From contig CM041548.1 in NCBI GenBank assembly GCA_023238725.1, forward strand, positions 15,583,752-15,647,751: DNA of 64,000 bases, in the 5' to 3' direction. The notes below the pieces were generated by a model. It was not told the origin of the DNA. It was given only the letters and a program-made list of their open reading frames with translations, and did not search any database. Within the stretch, counting starts at the first letter, position 1; each line of letters starts with the position of its first letter. Below are positions 1-11,935 of this stretch, piece after piece. The DNA comes from Scortum barcoo (taxonomy: Eukaryota > Chordata > Actinopteri > Centrarchiformes > Terapontidae). Made by a program: the position numbers and the translations under genes.

Positions 1-1915
1 TTAGTGTCACCATAGAATATCACCAAAGCAATCATTTAATAGTGTTCAGTAACTTTTTAGTGACGACCTTTAGCTATAACACTTTGCTGCTATTTGTTTC
101 CTACCTGCCATTTTATGAAGGTTTATTTCTATCATAGAAACAGGTGTTGATTTGAGCTTGTTAATAACTCACCATTAGTGTGGTTGGATTTCTCCCATTG
201 TACATGCTTTTATAATGATATATATAGGAAAGTCTTTCTTTCTTTCTTTTTTTTTTATGAAATTGTGTTGATTGATGTTCCAAAACTATTTCTGTGTTTT
301 TCACATCCACTGTGGCTGGAGATTTTATTTATAAAGGGACTTAATAAAGGACTTGTATGTCAAAATGGGCTGGTAGACTTCATGAAAGTGGAGCAGTGAG
401 AGAGGAGGCCTTGCTTCAGTGCTGTCAATCTTTCTCTCAGGTTGCTGTGTGTGTTTAAAGTTTTGTGCTGTAAGTTCTGTTTGAAGTCGGCATAGATGAG
501 GTTTAGTCAGTTATTGTTCTACTGGATAGATGGCACATTTTAAATATCAAATGTTGACGTAACTCCTGAATGTAACCATCAGTTTGCCTTTTAATAACTT
601 GAAAGTGGCCAGAGTGCAAGAGTGCATGAGTGCCTATAGATTTTTTTATATGCTGGCCCCAGTAGTAATGAAACCTATGACCTTTAAAAAGGTTACAGCA
701 GCTTATCATTTCTTGAAGTTTGTGCTTTGAGTAAGAACCATTGCTTTATTTCAATCACCTGGAGGGTTTAAGAACCTCCGTTTAAACTTTGTTAGTACAC
801 TTTTTTGGCTGTGAGCTTACACCAGTTGTTGCTGAAGATATGATACTTCACCCTTTGAGCACAGTTATAATGCTTTGAGCCCTGATAGTTTCCAGTATTT
901 TTTTTCTTGCATTGCAGTGCACAGATCAGCTCCATTAATGAGTTATTTTGCATTTATATGGCTGGATATTATCCCTGAGTACTTTTAACGTCCTGATGAA
1001 ATTATGTCTGCATCTCAGTTTCTAAAATTATAAAGTGACCCAAGACAAAACACTTGATCTGATTTTTGATTTCCTCACCTATATTTTTATGAGGTATTTG
1101 CATTATGCAGTTGAGAAGGTTGGTTCTTTTGGTGAAATTAAGAATTTAGTGAGTTGGATTGATTTGTTGTCCGAACCAGAAATTTGGTATCATGTTGGCC
1201 AAAAATAATGTCTGTATTTCCTTCTCTTGAAAACTGTTTGTTGTTATCACAAAACATAGATGGTTATAAGGACTGTAATAATGACTTAATGTTACGTTGC
1301 ACAGTCTGATGTTTGTTGTTATGACTACATGCTCTACATTGGCCTTTGGATCACTTTGTATCTTTAGTAAAACATTTATTTATAAATGTTTACCAATTGA
1401 GTTATTAGTCACAGTATTCACACACATTTCAGAATAATGGTCATTATATTATTGAATTATAAATATTTATGCGATAATGTGTACGTCATTAATGTTGTAG
1501 CTGATAAAGGTGGAGCGATTTTCTTTTTTTGTTTTTTTAAATTTACTTTATATCCTGCTTGGTATCTTAACCCATAATAATACATCAAAATGTATTAGTT
1601 GATGTATATTTTGTATTAATAATCTTAAACTACAAAGTAAGTAAGCTGTAAAATATCGTGGAGTAGAAATATAAAGTAACATTAAGGTGGAATTACTTGA
1701 GTACTTAAAGTTTATACTTAAGCACTTATTGTATTTATAGTTCTGACGCATATTATTTTGACATTTACAGAGTAGATTATTATTGATTTATCATATAAGT
1801 AGTAAATACATTGCAGCACTACTGATACCTACAAATATTTGAAAACTGACCGTTTTTTATTTGTGCTCAAATAAATAAATATAAATACCATTACTGTCCC
1901 TCTTTCCTCCAACAG
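1..1915 (+). other. RPRD2 intron (5' part of gene outside window)
   Basis: No coding exon is visible on either strand. The stretch is AT-rich and ends in a pyrimidine-rich tract and AG that open the first visible RPRD2 exon at 1916. By comparison with mammalian RPRD2, the exon(s) encoding the N-terminal half of the CID domain must lie upstream of base 1, so this is read as intron. It contains one decayed repeat copy (about 1620-1750), listed separately. Confidence 0.7.
1620..1750 (-). repeat. Decayed hAT-like MITE fragment
   Basis: The stretch with the segments gtggagtagaaatataaagtaac and ttgagtacttaaagt is the reverse complement of the internal part of a very common fish repeat made of tacttaagtac-type words. 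A full-length copy of the same family lies at 11372-11927. Neither end is recognisable here, so this is an old truncated copy. Family assignment is by memory of the pattern, not by a search. Confidence 0.45.
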
Positions 1916-4900
1916 CTGATTCCTCACACAGACTCAACCTCCTTTACCTGGCCAACGACGTTATTCAAAACTGTAAAAGGAAAAATGCCATTGTTTACCG
2001 CACAGCGTTCGCTGAGGTGCTTCGTGAAGCCCTCCTGCTAATCAAGTAAGTCGTCAGTGAGATTGAGTGAGTATAACGTACAGTTTATTAGATGGAGTCA
2101 TAAAGTTTCTGTAGATGGCCCTGTTTTTAGTCTCCTTCCTTTCAACTTTTTGTCCTTGTGTTTCTCCTTTCTCCTCTCCTCTTTGCTTGCTCATAAATAA
2201 ACTAAATGTAATTACAACAAAAACATAAATCTCTGCTTTCCCTTGTCCCTGCTCTGTCCTCCCATCTCCTTTCTTCAGCTTTGAAGGTGACCTGAAGGTA
2301 ATTAAATCAGTGGAGAGGATACTGTCCATCTGGGAGGACAGGGGTGTGTATTCAGGGACACTTATTTCTGAGCTTCGAGGAAGCTTAATCAAAGAGGAGT
2401 CCCCTCCTGAGACACCTGTGGAGCAAAAAAGTAAGTGTTGCCTTATTTTCTTCACTCAGTTTCTTTTGGCATTTTTATTAATACACTACAAACTCACTCA
2501 ACACAAACTGTGCAAACAGTTTGATTTTATTAAGTTACATTTAATAACCTCTGGAAACACAATTCATACAGAGACTTTTAGTTCTAAGTGGTTTTCTTAG
2601 TTACATAATGTTGATGGACTCTTACCTACTATATATTTATTCTTATGTGACCGTATTTTGAATTGTCTGGCATTTTAATTAAATTCTTTTGTATTTTGTT
2701 AACCAAATACTGTCAGCTTTACACTTGTGTGTATTTATTTCTTGCTGTTTGATTCAGTCTTTCTTCTTCTGTTTTTTCAAAGCTCCAGTTGAGTCTAAAG
2801 CAGCTCTACGGTCCAAGGTTGTTGCTGAGTTTGTGGTAAGCAAGAAGTTAAAGTTTTACTCTGAACTAAATCTGAATTAATCAACAATGCAACACTATTT
2901 TACAAATTAAGCTAATAGAAGTAATTCTATACTTCTACTTTTTCCCCTTTATTCAAGTGCCGTGTGGGTCTGACATTGTGGCTCTCTGCTCCCTTTCCTT
3001 TAGCCCCAGGTGCTAGTAGATGAACTGTTTAAGCACAAGAGATCCATGGAGGAGGTTGACCTGAGAGAAAAACAGCTGGCAGCCATGAGGGTTGACATCT
3101 GCAGTACTGAGGCCCTCAAGAAGCTCAAAGGTGCCCGCATAAGTCATCATCTACTGTTGTACCGTCTGTCCTGCTGCAGCAGATGGGTCATATGGTTTTA
3201 TTGCCTCAGAAATCACCTTTACCTGCTTATTTTTTTACAGATAAGGCTGGAGGAAAGAAGTTCTCCAAGGACTTTGAAGAAGGAAGTGCACAGCTGCAGG
3301 AGTTTGTCAAGTTTCTTGACAAGCAAAGCAAGACAGGGCCTGCCGTCATGGAGCTCCTCAGCAATGCAGATATCTTCTACGAGACGCAGTACAAGGAGGT
3401 CAAGATAGTTGCTAATGTGAGTAGCAGGTGTATTTGTAGTCAGATATTTGTTGTATTGTTTAAGTTTTAGCATTTGATATGAATACAGGATCCTCACAAT
3501 ACTTGCTTCACACCTTTGCAGTTTGTTTACAGTGCTGTGCAGTAAAAGCTCTTAATTACTCTTCACGCACTGATTCTCCATCACCTCTCTTCTCCTCAAG
3601 GCCTACCAGACGTTTGCTAACCGGGTGTCCCACCTGAAGCGTAAGCTGGACACTCTGAAGTCCACCTTGCCAGACCTGGATGAGTCGCCCATTCCCTCAC
3701 CCTCTGCAGATGCACCGTCTCCAACAGGTTCAGAGTCCCCTTTTCATGGTCTGGAACTGGCACACCCCGATCCATATCTTGATGGCTCTGCAATGGATGA
3801 CGAGGCAGAGCCACCAGCCCCGAGCCCGCTGTCCTCCCCAGGAGGATCCCCCAAACACGCCGTGACTCTCGGGGAGAACGACAATCGTGAAGTTGAAGAC
3901 ATGGATCTCTCTGAGGAAGAGATGGACAGCGGTGGCATTATAGGTAAGTAATGGTTATGGTATAAATTCAATATTCATAAATGCTGTTTGGGATTACTGA
4001 TTTTCTGTGGCAACTTTATGCAGAGAGTGTGTTGAAATTATGAAAATAAGAAGCACCATCAAAAATAGGCAACTGAAGCCACTGACTCATGCAGAAAATC
4101 ACACAAAACTCCCATCACAGCTTCCATATGTCAACGAGGACGATCCAAGCATTTCTTCCAATCTGTGTTCCAGCCAGTTTCTCTGGAACATTTTTCCCAC
4201 CCGTAGAGCTGTCTAATTAAAATTAGATACATTCTTTCAGCTGCGGTCAGCCATCAATCTGCCATTTTACTGTTTTTAATTTCCAGTTAAGTCTTTTTAT
4301 TGGCTACAACACCTGCAGCATACTTACCTTATGATCTGTGTCAGCTACTGTATTTATGTCTGATGGGTTAAAATACGACCTTTTACCAATATGTACACAT
4401 ACTTAAATGTGTTTATTAGCATTGTATTAAGATGATGCATATTGTTATGCTGTTTCTTGTGTATAATTTTCCAAGAGAAAAGTGGTTTTGTGTTTGATGC
4501 GCTACTCTTACTGTTAACTCTACAGAGCTGAAACTGGATATTTTCTTTTTTATTTTGTGATATGTTATAGAGTAAATGATAAAAAAAAAACAGAACATGA
4601 AAATAACAATGACATCTTACAGCCAGTATGAGATTTTTTGTCATTATAATGGCAGCATTAAAAAAAAAACAAACTCAACAAAATACCTTTCTATTTTTTT
4701 AGATGGTAACGTGTGTATTATTTATGTTGGAACCTGGAGAGTCTGTACTCTGTTTCTGGCACCATATTCCCCTCAATTAATTTATTGGCAGTGACTCCTC
4801 TGGCTCCATAAATTATCTGCACTTGTAGAAAAACAATAACCAAATTAATTATGTTTCCTAATAACAAATGTGTAATAAGTATAGTTGTCTTATTTCATTA

Positions 4901-7316
4901 CATTAAGTGCACATCCAAACTCTCTCTCACTGTCATGTTTTTCTCCTTAGTTGAGGACCGGGTTGAACGTCTCCCTCACCCAGAGGTGTCCACTGCAGTC
5001 CTTGCAAAATCAGATCCATCAGTAGCAGCAGAGCAGCTTGGCGCACAGGTCACACTCCCTGTCACAGCTCCTGCAGCAGCTATGGAAACTGTTGACCTGG
5101 GTAAAATTGGATCCATCCTCAACAGTTTAAGCTCAGTCATGAAGAACACAGGTGAGTGCTGCCTTACTAAATTCAGATTTACCTTTGTTATCCCACACAA
5201 CAAACATGTTTTCCTTTTGTAATAGAAGGAAGGTATCGATTCAAGTGTCCTGAAACACTTCTCAAACATATTAATGACAAGTTGGTGATTTAAAGTTAAG
5301 GTGAGTGTTCCTCTCTGTCACATAGGACCATTAGTGGAGAGTCCTCCTGCAGCTGCCACGCCTGCTGCCTCTGTGGCCTCTCAGGATGCCACTTCACTGG
5401 TGAACCTCCTCTCTAAGGTGGACGTGAGTCCTGCTGACCTTCTCGGTGCTCTCTCTAAAGTCCAGGGCCAAGGCAGCCGTGAGGGTGAGAATAAGGAATC
5501 CTTTGCTTGATTTGAAGATAAATTTTATTTATATAATTTTAAAACAAACAAAAGCTTAAAACACATTTCTGTCTTCTTCTTTTCTTCATGTAGGCATCAC
5601 TTCTCTTCTGAGCAGCCCAGCTGCAAATGTCTCCTCAGACTCCTCCAGTACAGGCAAGATTCCTTCCTCATCCACATCTGCATCAGCAGTACCCTCTCAG
5701 AGCCTGTCTCTCTCCTCTGTTGCACCTGTGCCTTCTTCATCCAGCACCACTGTAAGGCAGAGCACAAGCTCCCAAGCCGCCCCTCAGACTTCCAATCCCA
5801 GCCTCAGCCCTGGTCCAGGCTCTCCATAGAGACATGGATTTGTCAGCAGAGCCAGAACCATCCTTGTCTTCTAAAAGTTTAGACTCTAAAATCCATCGCT
5901 TCCTCCAGGGTAACTCTGCGTTCAGTGCATTTGATCTGGGTTTTTCTTCAAACCCAGATTCAGGGTGGGGATAACCTCAGCCCAGTAACAGGGGCAGACA
6001 CCCAGGGTGCGACTCCAGTAAGGGATGAGGGCGGAGGCACCCCAACTCAAGATGAAATCATGGACAAGCCTGTGGTGGCCCCGTGCACATCCAACACAAA
6101 TCAGTTATCTATTGGAGAAACGGTTCCTATTGCGTACCAGAACAGCAGTCAGCAGAACCTCAACAATCCCCAACAGCAAGCTCACTTGCAGTCAGGTGTG
6201 GCTCAGAATGGGCAGGTCTACCAGACGTACCCATATGGCAACCACACGATGTCAGAGCACGGCATTACTGCACCTGTTGGACATTACCAGAAGATTTCTG
6301 CACAAACTGGAGGGCCAGTGCCTGGAGAAAGAGCCCCGGGCAGTGCCAGTAGCACACAGACAGCTGAAGGCTTTCAGGGGGTGAGTGAAAGGGGTTGGTA
6401 TGGTGACACTTACACAGAGGGGGGCTCTCAGCAACCCAGAGGCTACAGTGTGACAGCGCCTGGAGAAAACAAAACATCAGGACTGTATCCATACCAAGCA
6501 GAGCAAATTCACCAACCTCAAGGGATGGTCTCCCAGCAGGGCGATGCCACAGCCCCTGATTTCTTCAGAGGCAACCTCCCTTGTATCCCACAGTTCCCTC
6601 CCCCTCCTCAAAGCTTTGACGGCCCTTCCTCTGCGACCAGCAACGCGATGATTCCCCGAGAGCAGCAGCCAGTGCCCCCAGCACACAGAGGGGAGGTGAT
6701 GGGGACCAGAGGCGACAGTGTCATCAGTGGGATGGTGGTCCACGACCATCAGCACAAATCCATGTTTCATCCAGATGATCGGATGTATGAACTTGACCGA
6801 CAACGCCCTCCCCACCCTGAGGATTTACGCCCTTACACCGAAGACCTGCCTTACCAGGAGGACCCTGAGCGCTACCATGATGATCTCCACCATCACGATG
6901 CCCCTTTCTTTCAAGAAGACCCTTACCACCACCCAGATGATCAATATTACAGGCCGGGCAGTCCCCCAAACCACTACCCCCGAGTTCGAGGACGCCTCAC
7001 TCCCCCTCTCTCACCCTCAGAGGACCCGTACTACCCCAACGACTACCAACGGCACGGCCCCCCACCTCCGCACTACACTCCAAGGAGACCGCCGCCGCCA
7101 CCTCATCATGAAATGCGTCATCCCGGTCCACGGCTTCAACACCGCCCCCCCCACCCAGTACGCCACCCACACCCCAGAGGACCCCCTCGTCCACCGTTTC
7201 CTCACTTTCACGGGCCCGAGCCGAGGTTAAGAGGCAAACGTCCAGGTCCAAGAGGAGGGGGAAATGCTGGTCCAATGTTCGCCCCGAAGAGACCATTCCC
7301 ACCCCCGCGATACTGA
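1916..7316 (+). CDS. rprd2: RPRD2, regulation of nuclear pre-mRNA domain protein 2 (5'-partial)
   Basis: RPRD2 is a nuclear protein whose CID domain binds the phosphorylated C-terminal domain of RNA polymerase II. Exons read here: 1916-2045, 2279-2430, 2783-2835, 3004-3130, 3241-3416, 3601-3943, 4951-5151, 5326-5484 and 5594-7316; phases agree at all eight junctions. The first two exons give the second half of the CID (HRLNLLYLANDVIQNCKRKN, then SVERILSIWEDRGVY). The 3004-3416 exons give the RPRD helical region (LREKQLAAMRVDICSTE, GGKKFSKDFEE), followed by a coiled-coil-like piece and DAPSPTGSESPF. The last exon is Pro/His/Asp-rich and ends FAPKRPFPPPRY, as human RPRD2 does. About 1020 codons are present against about 1460 aa in human. 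Anomaly: the last exon uses three frames in turn, with conserved protein on both sides of breaks near 5822 and 5940; in the frame entering the exon it stops at 5827-5829. The donor at 3131 (gtgccc) is weak. Identity is very secure; the exact protein across the breaks is not. Confidence 0.95.
5594..5960 (+). other. RPRD2 last-exon region with two apparent frame breaks
   Basis: Frame one runs from 5594 (ITSLLSSPAANVSS) to TAG at 5827. Frame two begins before 5831 and encodes RDMDLSAEPEPS and then KIHRFLQGNSAFSAF, which matches a conserved human RPRD2 block (KIHNFLKGN). Frame three takes over before 5955 and encodes QGGDNLSP and then ATPVRDEGGGTPTQDE, again a conserved block. Each step is equivalent to one extra base. 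The second lies in or near a run of five T at 5940, inside a 10-bp inverted repeat (atctgggttt and aaacccagat around six bases). Small introns can be drawn but would remove conserved sequence. Confidence 0.75.
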
Positions 7317-8310
7317 CTGGACATGTAGCTCTGTGCTCTTTAAATCACTGTGGAGGTCGAGAAGTCAGAGGCGAGACTTTAAAGACTGCTGACTGACCGT
7401 TGAAAGTCTCTGAAAACCTGGAAAACGTGCTAGTGGGGCAGATAAAAATGCAGATACTGAAGTGGACACCAGGAGGCAAATGTTATACTGAAAAACAGCT
7501 AATTCAGCAGCTACCAGACGGACAGTGAAGGTGGAGGAGAACAAGAGACAACACCAGATGATGTAAAAGAAATCGGGGGCTCTGAGAGGGCTGCTATGCT
7601 GAAGAGTGAAGACAGAAGATTAAAGAAAATAAGAGGTGGATATATATAATTCACTTTTTGTGTTATTTGCTTCAGTAGGAAGCATTGCATTAAATATGTA
7701 ATTTAACATCAGTTTGATATAGGTCAGAGTGTGTGCATGGTACGCGTGTGTGCATGCGGTAAAGTCAACTAGTCACAGAAGTCGAAGCGGGAGGTAGTTA
7801 TTTTTGCTAAGAGAGTAAGAAGAGAATGTAGTCGATGCAATGTTTCTGCTGTTATTTCGTTTTTCCATGAGCAGTTTTGACTGCTTGTCTTCCATATCAG
7901 CAGTATCACAGTAACTTTTGGTAAAAAAAGAAACATCCGTTTAAATTGAAACCCCAAATTCCACTTTGGGTATGAACTACAAGGTGTATGTTAAAGAATC
8001 TCTGTTCCCTCTACAATACACGCTACCATATTTAAGGAAATGATTTTCATTGTTCCAAGTTCGAATGTTATATTTGTTAAGCAATAGCTTTCTCCAGTGC
8101 GTCAGATCCTTTCCGGCGATAGTTTTCACGTCTCGTTGAGTTCCTTGAAGGAGAGCGACACAGTCAAAGGGAGAAAGAGGTGTGAGAGTTATTTTTTCAG
8201 CCTCCAACGCCGACGCAGAAGAAGTGCATTTTTGGAGGGGATGAAGATACTCGTCTTCAGTTTCGTTTTACTTGTACTGACTAATAAAAATCTGAGTTTG
8301 AAAAACTGTG
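7317..8310 (+). other. RPRD2 3' UTR with poly(A) signal
   Basis: Non-coding sequence follows the RPRD2 stop at 7314-7316. A canonical AATAAA lies at 8283-8288, within a TTTGAAAAACTG context, and a second at 8510-8515. I take the first as the likely end of the transcript, giving a 3' UTR of about 1 kb. The end point is inferred from the signal alone. Confidence 0.55.
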
Positions 8311-8515
8311 TTGATTTATTTCTTTCCTCTGTGCTGTTGCACCACTGCCCTCAACTATTAGTCTTCATCTATACTTATATCTTTTTGTCCATCACCAGAG
8401 AAATTAGCTATGCCTCTTTGAGGTTCATCTAAGTGAATACAGCTTAATGCATATTGTAAGGTTGTGCTCTGCTATTTGAGGTCAATATTTAATCACAATT
8501 ATAATACTCAATAAA

Positions 8516-9371
8516 ATAATTTAGCAAAAAGTCAGAGAAGGATTTGATTCACCAAAGTGTCAGTTTCCGGGGTCTAAAATAGATTGCTGTTACTATGCAA
8601 CATTATTCAAGAGAGGCAAAAATAATAACACTGAGACAAAGGAAATAGGCCTAACTCCTCTAATTCAGATACACTTACTGTATTTAAATAGTAGAATAAA
8701 TATTCTGTTTATGTACCATGTTTGTACTTTATGTTTGTGTAAAGAAGATACAGCCATTAAAAAAACTGACAGGTCACATTAAAAGATAAATTGTTTGCTC
8801 TAGATAAACGTTTAATACCTTCTTAAATGAGGCATGTGAACTATAGACATTTTGGAATAATAAATTACTCTTAATTAAAGAAGCTCCACACTGATGTACT
8901 TCAGCCTGTGTGGATGGTCCAGTTAAACTGTCAGACCATTAACTGTGCTGACCATCAAAGTTTGTGTAGGTAACTTAGTGTAGTCTGCTAAAGAAGGCAG
9001 ACGACTCTTATTGAAATCTGAGTATTTTGTCCTCAGTTTGCTTTTATTAGCACGATCTAGCTCTTTGGCATGGGTTACAGATTGGCCCGCAAACAAGAAC
9101 AGATTTGTGCATGTGACTGAAGACTGATATTTTCAGTGGAGTGGTCTGGTTGTCTCATTCTCTGCTGATCACATAGTTAACACTTTAATTTAGTTAATTT
9201 GTGTAATTTAGTCTGTTATTTATGAACATGTAGAGTTTTTAGATTATATATTGTGTTTGCCTTCTTAACCGTACAAATCAGGTTTTCTTTCAAGCAATTA
9301 AAAACCCACCAAATTTATATACACAAGGCCTTACTGCCTCTTCAAATCTTGAGTATTATCGCTGTTATTCA
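8516..9371. other. Intergenic, nothing recognised
   Basis: AT-rich sequence between the RPRD2 poly(A) signals and the orphan ORF at 9450. I saw no open reading frame of note, RNA gene or repeat family that I can name. Confidence 0.5.
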
Positions 9372-9449
9372 GTGATAATGATGACAGATATTATTCACTG
9401 TTTTCTGCTGTGCTGGTGGTGTGACGAACACATTTCCAGCTCCCCCCAG

Positions 9450-9626
9450 TTTGGAAGACAGGTGTTTGTTTCCTTCATGGCACAGCAGAAAGCTTTGATG
9501 GAGGAGAGGAATGTGAGGGACAAACCGCCTCCACACAGGGATGCAGTGAGGGAAAGTGTCAGGAGGACAATCAGTCAAATTGATGAGGCAATTACAAATA
9601 TTAGTCCTGCTCAGTTAATGAATTAG
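9450..9626 (+). CDS. Orphan ORF, possible terminal exon of unknown gene
   Basis: An open frame follows a good acceptor (tccccccag at 9442-9449) and ends at TAG 9624-9626. It would add 58 residues, starting FGRQVFVSFMAQQKAL, continuing through a charged stretch with KPPPHRDAVRESVRR and ending NISPAQLMN. The same frame is open back to an ATG at 9372 or 9378, but the upstream residues (HCFLLCWWCDEH) look like translated intron. Composition is protein-like, unlike nearby chance ORFs. I do not recognise the family. It could be the last exon of a small gene, or a remnant of a transposon-derived gene. No upstream partner exon was found. Confidence 0.3.
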   Translation, partial: FGRQVFVSFMAQQKALMEERNVRDKPPPHRDAVRESVRRTISQIDEAITNISPAQLMN

Positions 9627-10039
9627 CAAAAAATACAATTTAATTGGACTTGAAAATTGTTCAGTACCCGGTTTTAGTGTAAAATTTCAGATTTTCTGCT
9701 CTAAAAAGAAATAGATCTGATAAAAATCAAAGTTTCACATTAGAGTCACGTAATTAATTAAACCATCACAGTAATCTAATTATTTTATGTCAGTTTTGTA
9801 CTTAAGTTCATCTGAATTTTGTCAGTGTAGTGCAACAAATAATAGAATCGCAGCCTTAAACGAGACGTAGGAATTTCTATATTTTAACTTCACGTTCACT
9901 TTAAAACGTAAAAACGTGGATCCGGATCAGGTTCTGGTTAATTAGTTCGGGTGAGATCGGACTTAATTAATCTGCAATTGATCTGTGCTGAGGAGGGAAA
10001 TGAGTATCGATTGTGATTGGCAGCGCTCGCGTAACTTCG

Positions 10040-10190
10040 CAAAACAGGTTGTTAGATGAGATAATGAAAGGGACAAAAAGCGAAACCGAAACGTGATCTC
10101 GCCACATTTTAATTAATTCTGCGTGATAAAAGTAGGGCGGAGCCTTTGGGCGGACTATATTATTACGCGGAGGGAAGAGTCAATCAGACA
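10040..10190 (+). promoter_or_regulatory. Interferon-response-type promoter (ISRE, GC boxes, TATA-like)
   Basis: At 10082-10093 the sequence GAAACCGAAACG fits the IRF/ISRE pattern GAAANNGAAAC. Downstream are two GGGCGG boxes (about 10135-10153) and a TATA-like tatatta at about 10157, then a G/C-rich step. The order and spacing are those of a compact inducible promoter facing the + strand, and a plausible first exon with donor caggtgagcc follows at 10220. That it responds to interferon is inference from the motif. Confidence 0.5.
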
Positions 10191-10591
10191 GATAATAAAC
10201 AAACGGTGCAGTGAGTTCAGGTGAGCCAGCCGTCGCCAGGTGTCAGCAGATCTTTCCAGGATCACTGTCACTTTGTTGGTCTGCTTTGTAACACAATGAG
10301 GGGGAGTATTAAAAAAAAAAAAAAAAAAAGATGTAAGATATGTCTAAATTCAGAGATAGATAGATAGATCAGGGCTAAAAATGTGCTCTAATAATTCACT
10401 TTTTTTTTGTTAAATTATCCTGAGCCAGAAATGATGTTTACTTTCATGAATGTTGCACAAGTCCTCCTCTCCCCTGATTTTTAACCTATTTCCTGTTTCA
10501 TCCCCTCCCTCCTCCTGTTTTCCTCCTCAGGGATCCAGAGCCACACTTTGATGTGTCTGATGTGATGGGAACCTTTTCCACATGTTAACCG

Positions 10592-10918
10592 ATGAAGGAG
10601 GAGGACGTGGGGGGGTCGTTGCTGTGGTGGCTCCTCTCCTCTTTGAAACCTGCACCGCTCCCAGCAATGGCCCTCCACGGTGTGACTCGTACGCCGCAGC
10701 AGCTCAGTAAGCCTCCAGTTTAATACATCAGACACTGACTGGCACCAGCAGGAAATCAAAACAATCAATACGGGCTGGGAGAAAATCAAAATGATGAAAT
10801 TGTTTCTCTCTCTGTCTGTCCTTCTGTCTGTCTTTGTTGCCTAGTTATCTGTTTGGGAGGAATCTCAGAGAGGTTGCACAGAGAGGCCCATGTGTGTGAG
10901 TACAGCCAGGATTATTAA
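10592..10918 (+). CDS. Candidate small spliced gene behind the ISRE, 62 aa, unknown
   Basis: A transcription unit can be built with good signals: first non-coding exon ending 10220 (cag/gtgagc), second exon 10531-10706 (tcctcctcag acceptor, ctca/gtaagc donor), third exon from 10845 (ttgcctag acceptor) with AATAAA at 11024-11029. The ORF starts at ATG 10592, crosses the 10706/10845 junction in frame and stops at TAA 10916-10918, giving 62 aa. A short upstream ORF (ATG 10565, stop 10586-10588) precedes it. The peptide starts MKEEDVGGSLLWWLLSSLKP and has no family I know. The length is short enough for the ORF to be chance, so the unit could equally be a non-coding RNA. An alternative donor (gtgagt at 10895) would change the C-terminus. 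Confidence 0.3.
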
Positions 10919-11371
10919 ATACTTTTTAAGCTTTAATTGAGCAATCATCTCACATTACTTTCAACAAATCAGACACCTTTCACACACCTGACAAAAAAGT
11001 CCATTAAATGCAAATGTTTGTGAAATAAAGAATTGTTGTTCATACAAAAATATAACCAGATTGTGTTGTGTGTTTATTCATTTGCAGTATCTTGCAGCTA
11101 GCCATGTGCATCAGTTGTCAAATCCACTCATCCTCAAAAATATTAGTTTTTCGTAGAGCTAGGAAACACAATTGGATTTTGAAGTACGGGGGGGGGGGGG
11201 AATCGGCCCATAAAGGAGCAGTAATCCTTCAGCTTATCCCAAAAAATATAAATCACTGAATTTGGAGATGCATTGAATTCACGGCAGAGGACAAAAACAA
11301 AGACTCTTGATGACTTTTGCCCTCCACAGATTGTTTGGGAGAATTTCACACGTCAGTCTTTAATTTAAAGT

Positions 11372-11927
11372 CAGCGGTGGAAAAACAACATATTTACTCA
11401 AGCACAGTACAGTTTGGAGGTACCTCTACTGTACTTGAATGTTTCTATTTCATGCTACTTTAGACCACTACACTTCTGAGGGACATATTGCTCCTTTTAA
11501 CCCAGCACATTTATGCAACAGTTGGAGTTATGTTACTTCACTTAATACGATTTTCCACGTAAAACATTTAACTCATGACACATTTGTTCCTTTCAAAAAT
11601 CTCTTTATCAAGTCAGCGTTGTATAGTTTCCTGTGTAAATATCCCAGCCTTTTTATTACAGTATAAAGTATCTTCATTTTTAATAATCCTACCTTCACTT
11701 AGTTCAATATACAGGTTGAAATATTCTTACTGCAGGTTCTCAAGACCCACTAGAAGGCAGAAATGCACATTAGAGAGAAAATTACACTTACTTTTTGTAT
11801 ATTCTCTTTACTTTTACTTCAGTAGATGTTTTATTGCATGACCTCTTCTTGTAATAGAGGCTTTTTTACATTGCTGTATTATTACTTGTACTGAAGTTAA
11901 ATGACCTTCATCCTTCTTCCACCACTG
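11372..11927 (+). mobile_element. hAT-like MITE with 8-bp target duplication
   Basis: The element starts CAGCGGTGGAA and ends TTCCACCACTG, an 11-bp terminal inverted repeat with one mismatch. It is flanked by tttaaagt (11364-11371) and tttaaagc (11928-11935), an 8-bp duplication with one mismatch as expected for hAT transposons. The interior is the tactcaagtac / tgaggtactt type sequence found in a very common fish repeat. It has no coding capacity, so it would have been moved by a hAT transposase from elsewhere. Confidence 0.75.
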
Positions 11928-11935
11928 TTTAAAGC

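Noticed and set aside
6718..7302. Alternative-frame ORFs over RPRD2 (170 codons +, 101 codons -)
   Set aside because: They overlap the conserved RPRD2 C-terminal frame and arise from its Pro/His-rich codon bias.
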